This document shows, one piece after another, positions 17,679 to 27,403 of a DNA stretch of 64,000 nucleotides (within the stretch, counting starts at the first letter, position 1; every line of letters begins with the position of its first letter). Below the pieces are notes generated by a model, which was not told where the DNA came from, searched no databases, and was given only the letters and a program-made list of their open reading frames with translations. The position numbers were made by a program, and so were the translations under genes. The DNA comes from Flavobacterium sp. KACC 22763 (GTDB taxonomy: Bacteria; Bacteroidota; Bacteroidia; Flavobacteriales; Flavobacteriaceae), in NCBI RefSeq assembly GCF_028736155.1, contig NZ_CP117879.1, positions 806,001 through 870,000 of the forward strand, in the 5' to 3' direction.

Positions 17679-18173
17679 ATGAAAAAAACTGTACTCATTC
17701 TAGCATTCTTATGCTGTGTAATCACCAATTCTAAAGCTCAAGTTGTAGGCGTAGATGTTGGAGATATTGCTCCAGAAATCGATCTTCCGGATACAAAAGG
17801 AGAAAAAGTAGCGCTTTCTTCTTTAAGAGGAACTTTAGTTTTGGTAGACTTTTGGGCTTCTTGGTGCGGACCTTGCATTAAAGAACAGCCTTTATTAATA
17901 AAATTGCACAATGCTTATCCAGACAAATTATCGATCTATGGAGTTTCTATGGATACCAAAAAGCCTTTATGGACAGGAGCAATTGCGAAAGCAAAATTGC
18001 CTTGGACAAATGTTAGTGACTTAAAATACTGGCAATCTCCGGTTATTGGAGATTATATGCTGCAATCTATTCCGTTGAACTTTTTAATTGACAAAAACGG
18101 AATTATCTTAGCAAAAAACATTCATGGACAGGCTTTAGAAGCTAAAATTAAAGAGCTTTTAGAGGTTCAATAA
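17679..18173 (+). CDS. TlpA-family thiol:disulfide oxidoreductase
   Basis: This 164-residue exported thioredoxin-like protein has a signal peptide MKKTVLILAFLCCVITNSKAQ and then a TlpA/ResA-type domain. It carries the active site WASWCGPC and the cis-Pro loop SIPLNFLIDKNGII. It should reduce disulfides in the periplasm, for example of apocytochrome c or other exported proteins. I start at the ATG at 17679; the frame continues upstream to 17619 only through a repeat, and that extension would put charged residues before the signal peptide. It stands alone, and a shared bidirectional terminator follows at 18323-18355. Confidence 0.92.
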   Translation: MKKTVLILAFLCCVITNSKAQVVGVDVGDIAPEIDLPDTKGEKVALSSLRGTLVLVDFWASWCGPCIKEQPLLIKLHNAYPDKLSIYGVSMDTKKPLWTGAIAKAKLPWTNVSDLKYWQSPVIGDYMLQSIPLNFLIDKNGIILAKNIHGQALEAKIKELLEVQ

Positions 18174-18203
18174 TTTTCGTTATTTTTCTAATTTAAAGGT
18201 ATA

Positions 18204-18309
18204 GTTTGTCATTTCGACGAAGGAGAAATCTCCACGAGAAACTCCACAAAGATTAGACATTTGTTGCGGAGCTACTTGCGAAGATTTCTCCTTCGTCGAA
18301 ATGACAAAC
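18204..18309. repeat. 28-bp perfect inverted repeat
   Basis: The arms at 18204-18231 and 18282-18309 are perfectly complementary over 28 bases (words gtcatttcgacgaagg and cttcgtcgaaatgac). The 50-base spacer holds no other clear pairing. It lies between the TlpA stop and a terminator. Confidence 0.9.
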
Positions 18310-18322
18310 GCTATGTAAAATT

Positions 18323-18356
18323 AAAAGCCTAATCTTAATGATTAGGCTTTTAATTT
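18323..18356. terminator. Bidirectional terminator
   Basis: The stem aaaagcctaatc/gattaggcttt with a 5-base loop is flanked by A and T runs. It separates two convergent genes (TlpA and the gene at 18370). Confidence 0.85.
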
Positions 18357-18369
18357 TTTAGTTCTTTTC

Positions 18370-18750
18370 TTAAGACTCTTTAATCACTTTCTTTACACCC
18401 CCAAAACTCGTTTTCAGCATTTCTCTGATCTGAAATTGCGTTTTGTTCTGCGATGCGCTTTTCCAATCTTTGAGATCAAAAATATGAATTTGATCTGCAT
18501 AAGGATTAGTTAAGAATGAAATTCGTGAAATCGTATATTTATAATATTTCAGTTCGTGAGAAACATGTCGATTTGGAACAACAATTAGTATATTTTCCCA
18601 ATTCAAAAAGTCTTTCGGAACATCTTTTCTTTCTAACAATCCTAAAGATTCAAAAAAAGCGACAATCTTTTGATCATTAAGTTTACTAATCTTATGATCG
18701 AGGTTCTTAAAAGTTGTCTGGAGTCTATTTTCGTTAATAATAGTACTCAT
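18370..18750 (-). CDS. Hypothetical protein
   Basis: I do not recognise this 126-residue protein. It has no signal peptide or membrane segment and is rich in Lys, Asn and aromatic residues. Internal words such as NWENILIVVPNRHVSHEL and ADQIHIFDLKDW suggest alternating strands and helices in a small soluble alpha/beta protein. The start is the ATG at 18750, preceded by an A/T-rich leader. It is a single gene: it faces the TlpA gene across a shared terminator and is divergent from the GH2 gene. Confidence 0.7.
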   Translation of the reverse strand: MSTIINENRLQTTFKNLDHKISKLNDQKIVAFFESLGLLERKDVPKDFLNWENILIVVPNRHVSHELKYYKYTISRISFLTNPYADQIHIFDLKDWKSASQNKTQFQIREMLKTSFGGVKKVIKES

Positions 18751-18964
18751 GATGGTAATTGCTTTTTTGTGATTTTAATATAAAATTACATCAAAAGAAA
18801 ATCATTTTCGAATCTGAAGCCATTAGATTCATTCTAAATTTTGAAAGCCCATTTTTGAAGCATTTGTTATGAATGAGTTATCAGATTTTGATAAAATACT
18901 ATTAATGTTTCTTCTCTAAATGCTTTATTTTTATCGCTATTTGATTTTACTAACTACCAAACCT

Positions 18965-21787
18965 ATGAAAACCAATTTCCTCCTACGAACAATTTTTTGT
19001 CTTTTATTTCTATGTTCAATTCCTGCTTTCGCACAAAACAAATCAGGAAGAGAACTTATTTTAATTGATAAAGACTGGCGATTTTCATTTGGACATTTGT
19101 ACGATACCAAAAAAGATTTTGGGCATGCAGAAGGTTATTTTTCCTATTTGACCAAAACAGGATTTGCTGATGGGCCAGCGGCTTCTGGATTTGATGATCG
19201 TGCTTGGAGAAAATTAGATTTACCGCATGATTGGGCTGTAGAACAGCCTTTTAGCGAAAGCGCAAGTTTCAGCCACGGCTTTAAAGCAGAAGGAAAAAAC
19301 TATCCTGAAAAGAGCATTGGTTGGTATAGAAAGAAAATAGCGATTCCGAATGAAGATTTAGGGAAAATAATTTCTTTAAAATTTGATGGCGTTTTTAGAA
19401 ATTCAAAAGTCTTTTTTAACGGATTTTACCTAGGAACAGAAGAAAGCGGCTATAATGGTTTTGAGTATGATGTAACGGCATACGTAAACTATGATGGCAA
19501 AAATACAATTGTAGTTCGCGTTGATGCTTCGATGGAAGAAGGTTGGTTTTATGAAGGCGCTGGAATTTATAGACATGTTTATTTGCAGAAAACCAATCCG
19601 CTTCATGTGGCACAGAACGGAACTTATGTAACTTCTATAATCGAAAGTAATAATGCTGTAGTTACCGCAGAAGTAAAATTGGAAAATAAAGGACATTTTA
19701 AAGGAAATGTTGAAATAAGCCAGACTATTTTGGATGCTTCAGGAAAACAGATTACAACTGTTTCTGAAAATGTTTCTGCTCCAGAATTCTATAAAACAAA
19801 TAGTTATGCTTCAAAATTAAATGTCACTAATCCGCTTTTGTGGGATATTGATTCTCCTAATTTATATCAATTAATCACAGAAATAAAAAGTGAAGGAAAA
19901 GTAATTGACAGTTATAAAACTTCATTTGGAATTAGAACTATAAAATTTGATTCAGAAAATGGTTTTTTCCTTAACGGAAAACATGTAAAACTAAAAGGAA
20001 CCAACAATCATCAAGATCATGCAGGAATTGGAACGGCGCTTCCAGATGAAATTCAATATTACAGAATTAAAAAACTGAAAGAAATGGGGTCGAATGCGTA
20101 TCGCTGTTCGCACCATCCGCCGACTCCTGAATTATTGAAAGCTTGTGACGAATTGGGAATGTTGGTTATTGACGAAACTCGTTTAATGGGAATTAATGAC
20201 TATCATTTAAATGATTTAAAACGAATGATGGAGCGTGATCGTAATCATCCAAGTATTTTCTGTTGGTCGGTTGGAAATGAAGAATGGCAGATTGAAGGTG
20301 GAATTACGGGTGAAAGAATTACCAATATCATGCAGGATTTTAGCAAGAGCATTGATCCGACAAGACCTGTAACAGTAGGAATCAGCAGCGGATTTAAAAG
20401 TGGGATTTCTTCTGTAGTTGAGATTATGGGGTATAATTATCTTGGAAATGGAGATATAGACGCGCATAGAAATCAGTTTAAACAACAGCCAGGAATGGGA
20501 ACTGAGGAAGGTTCAACTTTTGCGACGCGAGGCATTTATTTTGCAGATGATGCTAAGCATTATCAAAGCGCTTACGATAAAAAGCCTCGTCCAACTTTTT
20601 ATAGCATAGAAGAAGGTTGGAAATTTTATGCTGAACGTCCTTATTTAGCAGGAATGTTTATCTGGACAGGTTTTGATTATCGCGGCGAGCCTACGCCGTA
20701 TGGCTGGCCGTCTGTAACTTCTTATTTCGGAATGATGGATGTTTGCGGTTTCCCGAAAGACAATGTTTTTTATTTAAAATCTTGGTGGGGGAAAGAACCT
20801 GTTCTGCATCTATTACCACATTGGAATTGGAACGGAATGGAAGGAAAAGAAATAGCTGTTTGGGCGTATTCGAATTGTGATGAAGTGGAGCTTTTTCTCA
20901 ACAGAAAGAGTTTAGGAAAAAAGAAAATGGAGCAAAACGGTCATTTAGAATGGAAAGTAAATTATGCTGCTGGAACTCTAGAAGCTGTTGGATATAAAAA
21001 CGGTAAAAAAGTACTTTCTGATATTCAAAAAACAACTGGAAAGCCTGAAAACATCAAATTGTCATTAGATAAAGAAAATGTTTTAAAAGGGAATGTTTCT
21101 GTTGTAACGGTTGAAACTACTGATAAAAATGGTTTACACGTTCCAACGGCAAATGAAGAAATTACCTTTTCAATACAAGGAGGAAAAATTTTAGGAGTTG
21201 GCAATGGAGATCCAACTTCGTTAGAAAGCGATCAATTTATTGATGACATAGCACTTGTTGCTATAAGTAATTTTAAAGAGCAAAGAGGAACAAATGTATC
21301 TCTGCCTCAACAATTGCTCAATTATGCAGAAAATGAATGGACAGATGCATTTAAAGACCGTGATTATAAAAATCAAGCGCCTTCATATATTTATAAAGGA
21401 GAATTTGATTTAAAAAGGAATTCGGCTTCTAACACGGTGAGCTTCTTTTATAAAAAAATAGGAGTTGAAACCGTGGTTTTTATAAATGGAAAGAAAGTAG
21501 AATCAAGTAAAGAAGATTCTCAAAAATATGTTTTGAATGCATCTATTTTGAAAGAAGGAAAAAATACAATTCACATTGTGGCTACACCTTTGCAAAAAAT
21601 AAAAGATTGGGATGTTATGAATGCCGATCCTGGAATCATTCAAGTTATCACGCCTGCAGAGCCTTGGAAAAGAAAGCTTTTTAATGGTTATGCACAAATA
21701 ATCATTCAGAAAGATGAAAATGCAAAAGAGGTAGTTTTGTCTGCTTCTGCGAAAGGGTTGCGCACAGGAACTTTAGTTGTAAAATAG
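18965..21787 (+). CDS. Secreted GH2 beta-galactosidase-like enzyme with DUF4982 domain
   Basis: This 940-residue exported glycosidase has a signal peptide MKTNFLLRTIFCLLFLCSIPAFAQ, a GH2 jelly roll (KDWRFSFG to GIYRHVYL), an immunoglobulin-like GH2 domain and the catalytic barrel starting at FFLNGKHVKLKGTNNHQDH. The acid/base Glu439 is in CWSVGNEEW. The nucleophile is probably the first Glu in MGTEEGSTFATRG. DUF4982 follows (HWNWNGMEGKEIAVWAY), then a further sandwich region with a carbohydrate-binding look. This arrangement is common in Bacteroidota polysaccharide use. The ATG at 18965 is chosen because the upstream extension to 18920 would disrupt the signal peptide. The sugar specificity is uncertain. 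Confidence 0.92.
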   Translation: MKTNFLLRTIFCLLFLCSIPAFAQNKSGRELILIDKDWRFSFGHLYDTKKDFGHAEGYFSYLTKTGFADGPAASGFDDRAWRKLDLPHDWAVEQPFSESASFSHGFKAEGKNYPEKSIGWYRKKIAIPNEDLGKIISLKFDGVFRNSKVFFNGFYLGTEESGYNGFEYDVTAYVNYDGKNTIVVRVDASMEEGWFYEGAGIYRHVYLQKTNPLHVAQNGTYVTSIIESNNAVVTAEVKLENKGHFKGNVEISQTILDASGKQITTVSENVSAPEFYKTNSYASKLNVTNPLLWDIDSPNLYQLITEIKSEGKVIDSYKTSFGIRTIKFDSENGFFLNGKHVKLKGTNNHQDHAGIGTALPDEIQYYRIKKLKEMGSNAYRCSHHPPTPELLKACDELGMLVIDETRLMGINDYHLNDLKRMMERDRNHPSIFCWSVGNEEWQIEGGITGERITNIMQDFSKSIDPTRPVTVGISSGFKSGISSVVEIMGYNYLGNGDIDAHRNQFKQQPGMGTEEGSTFATRGIYFADDAKHYQSAYDKKPRPTFYSIEEGWKFYAERPYLAGMFIWTGFDYRGEPTPYGWPSVTSYFGMMDVCGFPKDNVFYLKSWWGKEPVLHLLPHWNWNGMEGKEIAVWAYSNCDEVELFLNRKSLGKKKMEQNGHLEWKVNYAAGTLEAVGYKNGKKVLSDIQKTTGKPENIKLSLDKENVLKGNVSVVTVETTDKNGLHVPTANEEITFSIQGGKILGVGNGDPTSLESDQFIDDIALVAISNFKEQRGTNVSLPQQLLNYAENEWTDAFKDRDYKNQAPSYIYKGEFDLKRNSASNTVSFFYKKIGVETVVFINGKKVESSKEDSQKYVLNASILKEGKNTIHIVATPLQKIKDWDVMNADPGIIQVITPAEPWKRKLFNGYAQIIIQKDENAKEVVLSASAKGLRTGTLVVK

Positions 21788-21788
21788 T

Positions 21789-22160
21789 TTTAAGTTTCAG
21801 GTTTCAAGTTAGGCAACTGTGAGAAATATGCACGCAAAGTCGCTAAGACACAAAGTCTCTTTTTAAAATAGTTATAAATGAATTGCGTCCAGCTTTAGCT
21901 GGATGTGAAATGATTGGAATGTTATCAGGGCTTTAGCCAAACAGTTCTTGGTTTGGCTAAAGCCTTTTCTATGCTTGTTTCTTTTAAACCTCCAGCTAAA
22001 GCTGGAGGCAATTCAAAAAGAGTTTTGCGTCTTAGCGACTTTGCGAGCATTTGTTTCTCTCAAAATAAAAACCTTTGCTCCTGATAGCTATCGGGATTGC
22101 GTAATTCTTCGCGAACTCTGCGGTTAAATTAACAAACCTGAAACTTTAAACCTGAAACAA
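21789..22160. repeat. Four-shell nested inverted repeat
   Basis: From outside in: gtttcaggtttcaagtt (21794-21810) pairs with the aaacctgaaac words at 22134-22157; acgcaaagtcgctaagacac (from 21833) pairs with the rcgtcttagcgactttgcg-type arm at about 22025-22048; an attgcgtccagctttagctg arm (about 21884-21906) pairs with cagctaaagctggaggcaat at about 21993-22014; the core is a gggctttagcc/ggctaaagcc hairpin (about 21929-21966). A gatagctatc palindrome unit (22079-22098) and a ctctgcggtta word lie inside the outermost right arm. It fills almost the entire 417-base gap between the GH2 and AraC genes, which holds no gene. Confidence 0.88.
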
Positions 22161-22204
22161 AAAAATAACAAAAGAATAATGTTTGATTTTCATAACTTTG
22201 CAAA

Positions 22205-23074
22205 ATGAATAATCAGACAGAAACTCAGAATTGCGATTTTACTTCAGATTTAAAAATGAAGGGATTTAAAGTGTATCCTATAAATGGAGACTATAGTAAA
22301 GTTCCCGTTTATAGCCGAAGAGATTTTTATAAAATCTGCATCAACACCAGTAAAAGCATTATACAATATGCTGACCGCGGAATAGAAACCGACGGAACGA
22401 TTCTGTTTTTTGGGAATCCGATTATTCCGTATTCTTGGGAAACGGTCTCTGAGAAATTTGAAGGCTATGCTTGTGTTTTTACCGAAGAATTTTTTAAAAC
22501 TAAAGACCGATCAGAAACCCTTCAGGAATCGCCTTTGTTTAAAATAGGAGGAACTCCAATCTTTACTTTAACGCCTGAACAAAAGGTGTTTATTGATTCG
22601 TTATTCCAAAAAATGATTGAAGAATACGAAACTGATTATGCATTCAAAGACGATTTGATGCGCAGCTACGTCAACTTGATTATTCATGAATCAATGAAAA
22701 TGCAGCCTTCAGAGAGTTTCTTTAAACATAAAAATGCTTCTTCGAGAATTACGTCTTTATTTTTAGAATTACTGGAAAGACAATTTCCAATAGAGACCAA
22801 AGATCAGCCGTTGGTTTTAAAAACACCTCAAGATTACGCGCAAAGTCTTTCTGTGCATGTGAATCACTTAAATCGCTCTGTAAAAGAAGTTACCGGAAAA
22901 CCAACTACGGCACACATTACAGAGAGAGTGGTTAACGAAGCAAAAGCTTTACTGCAGCATACAGACTGGAGTATTTCTGATATTGGTTATTCGCTTGGAT
23001 TTGAATATCCGAGTTACTTCAATAATTATTTTAAAAGACTTACTGGAACGGTTCCGAAATCACTTCGAATGTAA
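22205..23074 (+). CDS. AraC-family transcriptional regulator
   Basis: This is a 289-residue regulator. The N-terminal part is a cupin-like sensing domain (VYSRRDFYKICINTSKS to WETVSEKFEGYACVF). The C-terminal AraC domain has LSVHVNHLNRSVKEVTGKPT (first helix-turn-helix) and WSISDIGYSLGFEYPSYFNN with YFKRLTGTVPKSLR (second helix-turn-helix and signature). A possible -7 box TAACTTTG lies at 22193-22200, unusually close to the ATG. It heads a stretch with a cupin, a zinc alcohol dehydrogenase and an aldo/keto reductase, which are plausible targets. Ligand unknown. Confidence 0.93.
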   Translation: MNNQTETQNCDFTSDLKMKGFKVYPINGDYSKVPVYSRRDFYKICINTSKSIIQYADRGIETDGTILFFGNPIIPYSWETVSEKFEGYACVFTEEFFKTKDRSETLQESPLFKIGGTPIFTLTPEQKVFIDSLFQKMIEEYETDYAFKDDLMRSYVNLIIHESMKMQPSESFFKHKNASSRITSLFLELLERQFPIETKDQPLVLKTPQDYAQSLSVHVNHLNRSVKEVTGKPTTAHITERVVNEAKALLQHTDWSISDIGYSLGFEYPSYFNNYFKRLTGTVPKSLRM

Positions 23075-23383
23075 ATTGTTTCAATTTCTTAATTTTTTGT
23101 TTGAATATTGTTATTTCCGCATTGTAGTATTGCACTACATTTGCCCTGAAATAAACAACGAATCTTTGTATCAGTTTTTTTAATGACTAAATAACACTTC
23201 ACAAAAGCATGCTCCGCTTTGCATTTAGTTTTAAATTTTGATAATAGAAAAAATATAAAATTTTTAAAGTATTAATTAAAATCAACAATCTCCTTCTATA
23301 AGAGATTCGATGTGCTGATTATTTCATTCAAATAAGCTTATAAGAATTTTTAAAATTAATTATTAACCTAAAAAATCGAAATT
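23075..23383. other. Gene-free gap upstream of cupin gene
   Basis: These 309 bases hold no ORF and no strong repeat. The only signal I see is TACATTTG at 23136-23143, which fits a -7 box, about 240 bases before the cupin ATG; no well-placed -33 motif is evident. A small palindromic word (gcatgctccgctttgcat) lies near 23208-23225. Confidence 0.5.
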
Positions 23384-23791
23384 ATGTCGACACAATTCAC
23401 TGCCGTAACCGAAGAAGGTAAAATTCCAAATACTTATATGACAGGCGAAGTGTCATATAAGAAGCAGACAAGCGAAATTCACCCAGAAAACACCGTTATA
23501 AAAGATGTTTCTTTTGAGCCTGGAGCAAGAAGCAATTGGCGTATTAATGCAAGTCTGCAATTGATTATTGTAACGAATGGAGTTGGGTATTACCAAGAAA
23601 GAGGCGGACAAATTAATCTTATCGAAAAAGGAAAAGTAATCACAGTTTTACCTGGAATAGAGCACTGGTACGGAGCAACGCCAAAAACGAAATACTCTCA
23701 TATTACCATTTTTACTGAGGTAGATAAAGGTCATGGAACTTGGCTGAATAGCGTTACCGATGAAGAATATTATTCTTTTGAAAGATGCTAA
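23384..23791 (+). CDS. Cupin-domain protein with altered metal-binding motif
   Basis: This is a 135-residue single-domain cupin of the kind often next to oxidoreductases and AraC regulators. The first motif starts as usual (VSFEPGARSNW) but continues RINASLQL, where most relatives have a His-x-His pair; the second motif is LPGIEHWYGATP with a His retained, followed by YSHITIF. Loss of two of the usual ligands suggests altered or absent metal binding. The last codons (ERC, stop) run into a CTAAG-word repeat with an embedded palindrome. Function unknown; proposals range from isomerase to sugar- or ligand-binding protein. Confidence 0.82.
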   Translation: MSTQFTAVTEEGKIPNTYMTGEVSYKKQTSEIHPENTVIKDVSFEPGARSNWRINASLQLIIVTNGVGYYQERGGQINLIEKGKVITVLPGIEHWYGATPKTKYSHITIFTEVDKGHGTWLNSVTDEEYYSFERC

Positions 23792-23832
23792 GGTTCTATC
23801 CCGATAGCTATCGGGACTGAGATTCTAAGTTT
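23784..23832. repeat. CTAAG words interrupted by the GATAGCTATC palindrome
   Basis: The words gatgctaaggttct and ctgagattctaag flank the perfect 18-bp palindrome tcccgatagctatcggga at 23799-23816. The stop of the cupin gene lies in the first word. The same palindrome occurs at 50152-50169, and near-copies lie at 22081 and 48917. Confidence 0.85.
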
Positions 23833-24002
23833 TTTTTTACGCAGATTTTACTGATTTATAACAGATTATATTTTTTGATTAGATGAAAATAATCGAAATT
23901 TATATAACTAATTGTAAATCAGTACAAGTCAGCCGAATCTCTATTGCAATTTTTCAACGGTCTATAACTTGAAACAAAAAAACTAAAAACAACAATAAAA
24001 TT

Positions 24003-25053
24003 ATGGAAACAAAAAACATTAAAGCCTTTGGTACAGAAGCTGCCGAAGCACCATTAAAAACTTTAGATATACAAAGAAGAGCTGTACAAGCGCATGACGT
24101 AGAAATCGAAATTTTATATTGCGGAATCTGCCATTCCGATTTGCACTCAGCTAGAAATGAGTGGCACGGAACAATGTATCCAATCGTTCCTGGACACGAA
24201 ATTGTAGGTAGAGTGGTAAAAGTTGGCGATCACGTAAAAAACTTTAAAGTTGGTCAATTAGCAGGAGTAGGCTGTATGGTTGATTCTTGTAGAGAATGTG
24301 ATCATTGCAAAAATGATTTAGAGCAATATTGTGATGAAGGAAGTATTCTAACATTCAATTCACCAGACAAACATTTAGGCGGACATACTTTTGGAGGATA
24401 TTCTCAAAGTATTGTTGTTGATGAAAACTATGTATTGCACATTTCAGATAAATTGGATCTTGCTGGAGTTGCGCCGTTATTATGTGCAGGAATTACAACT
24501 TATTCTCCGTTAAAACATTGGAAAGTTGGACCTGGTCAAAAAGTTGGTATTGTCGGGATTGGTGGTTTAGGACATATGGGAATCAAATTAGCAAAAGCTA
24601 TGGGCGCTCATGTTGTTGTTTTTACGACATCTCCGTCAAAATTTGACGCTGCAAAAGAACTTGGAGCTGACGAAGTGGTTTTGTCTACAGATCCTGAACA
24701 AATGGCAAAACATGCTAAAAGCTTGAACTTTATTTTAGATTGCGTTTCAGCAGAACACAGTATCGATTCTTACTTAAATTTATTAAAAGTAGACGGAACT
24801 TTAACGCTAGTTGGCGCGCCAATGGATCCGCTTCCTGTAACTTCTTTCAGTCTTATTTTAGGAAGAAGAAGCTTCGCTGGTTCAGCTATAGGAGGAATTG
24901 CAGAAACTCAAGAAATGCTTGATTTCTGTGCAGAACACAACATTACAGCAGATATCGAAATCATTGGTGTAAATGATGTAAACAATGCCTACGAAAGATT
25001 ATTAAAAGGCGATATCAAATATCGTTTTGTGATTGATATGGCGTCTCTTAAAT

Positions 25054-25055
<2 letters not shown>
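24003..25055 (+). CDS. Zinc-dependent NAD(P) alcohol dehydrogenase (YahK/CAD-like)
   Basis: This 350-residue medium-chain dehydrogenase should interconvert aldehydes and alcohols, typically as an NADPH-dependent aldehyde reductase. Catalytic zinc ligands are visible: Cys and following His-Ser-Asp in CGICHSDLHSA, and His in VPGHEIVG. Structural zinc ligands are in DSCRECDHCKNDLEQYC. The nucleotide-binding fold starts at VGIVGIGGLGHMGIKLAKAMG (positions about 180-200). Length and motifs match the YahK/cinnamyl alcohol dehydrogenase branch. It follows the AraC and cupin genes and precedes an aldo/keto reductase, suggesting a carbonyl-detoxification set. Confidence 0.94.
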
Positions 25056-26291
<1,236 letters not shown>

Positions 26292-26297
26292 AAGAAA

Positions 26298-26335
26298 CCC
26301 CCTCAAGCAATTCAACTCTTGAGGGGATTTTTAGC
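26298..26335. terminator. Bidirectional terminator
   Basis: The stem cccctcaag (26299-26307) pairs perfectly with cttgagggg (26318-26326) and is followed by a T run. It sits between the convergent aldo/keto reductase and DUF4142 genes. Confidence 0.85.
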
Positions 26336-26406
26336 AAAGATTTGAGGTTCTTAGATACTTTATACTTAGAATCTCAGAACCTTAGAATCTTAGCGTCTTA
26401 ATTCAT

Positions 26407-26994
26407 TTACTTTTTATCTAGGTTTTGTTTCAGCAATTTAGCGTGTTCCAAATGCGCTGTTAAACCTGCAATATTGGTAGAAGCCCAAGTTCTTACTTCT
26501 TGATCGTTAGCATCTTTTGCGGCTTTATCTAGTTTTTTGATCGCTTTTTCGTGACCGTCAATCATCATGTCAGCGAATTTTTTATCAAAATCAATACCCG
26601 ATTTTTCGTTTAATTTGTTGTATTCTTCTTGACCTTCTTCAGTTAAAGAGGTTGGAAGAGTAAAGTTTTTCGCTTTTGCTAAAGCACTTACTTCAGAAGC
26701 CGATTTAGTGTGCTCATCAACAAGCATTTTACCAAATTTTTTCACTTCAGGGTTGGTACTTTTAGTTTGCGCCAGTTTACCAATTTCGATTTCCGCTAAA
26801 TTAATTTCGGCTTGATCTACTAAAAATTCAGAATCATCTTCTTTACTGTCAATAGAATCAAATTTTGCTTCGTTTGCATCTTCAGCAACTTCTTTTGGAT
26901 CTTCTTGTTTGGTTTCGTTTTTACAAGATTGAAGGAATATAATGATAAGTCCTGCTCCTAAAATGGCTTTTCCGGCTAATAATAACTTTTTCAT
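26407..26994 (-). CDS. DUF4142 lipoprotein
   Basis: This 195-residue exported protein has a lipoprotein signal peptide: MKKLLLAGKAILGAGLIIIF then LQSC, with the Cys at residue 24 as acylation site. An acidic linker follows (EDPKEVAEDANEAKFD), then a DUF4142 ferritin-like helical domain with EIGKLAQTKSTNPEVKKFG and MLVDEHTKSASEVSALAK. DUF4142 proteins are stress-associated; a metal site is not proven. It is transcribed alone, convergent to the aldo/keto reductase. Confidence 0.9.
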   Translation of the reverse strand: MKKLLLAGKAILGAGLIIIFLQSCKNETKQEDPKEVAEDANEAKFDSIDSKEDDSEFLVDQAEINLAEIEIGKLAQTKSTNPEVKKFGKMLVDEHTKSASEVSALAKAKNFTLPTSLTEEGQEEYNKLNEKSGIDFDKKFADMMIDGHEKAIKKLDKAAKDANDQEVRTWASTNIAGLTAHLEHAKLLKQNLDKK

Positions 26995-27119
26995 GATTTT
27001 AATAATTTAAATGTTATAATGTAAAATTATTGAGAACTTAAAGAAATGGCTTACAGGATTTTTAGAGATTGTTATAGGATTAAGATGTAAATTTTTATAT
27101 TAGCCTAAAATCAATTGAA

Positions 27120-27356
27120 ATGGAAAAAGATTTTATTTATGGTATGAAAGTTTCTTTGGATAATGAATTTGGAGTTGTAATAAAAGATAAATTAAATGAT
27201 AGTAATTTATTTGGAATAATTTGTTGGGATACAGCCAAAGAGAATGATTTGGAAGATTGGAGAGGACAATTTGGAACATTTATTAGGATGGGAGGTAAAA
27301 TTTTAGATAATACTTATTCATTTCAATTTATTAATGATGACGGATCACTTAAATGA
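27120..27356 (+). CDS. Small hypothetical protein
   Basis: I do not recognise this 78-residue soluble protein. It begins MEKDFIYGMKVSLDNEFGVV and has alternating beta-strand-like segments (FGIICWDTA, TYSFQFIND), which suggests a small beta-rich fold of the kind found as immunity-like or regulatory proteins. There is no signal peptide. It lies 47 bases upstream of the next gene and may be cotranscribed with it. Confidence 0.6.
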   Translation: MEKDFIYGMKVSLDNEFGVVIKDKLNDSNLFGIICWDTAKENDLEDWRGQFGTFIRMGGKILDNTYSFQFINDDGSLK

Positions 27357-27403
27357 TTTGTCAAGCGATTTTAATTTAAAACTTTTGATCAGAAAGATTA
27401 TTC

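Noticed and set aside
21789..22160. Possible insertion sequence or degraded transposon.
   Set aside because: No transposase fragment in any frame and no target-site duplication visible; it consists entirely of palindromic words.
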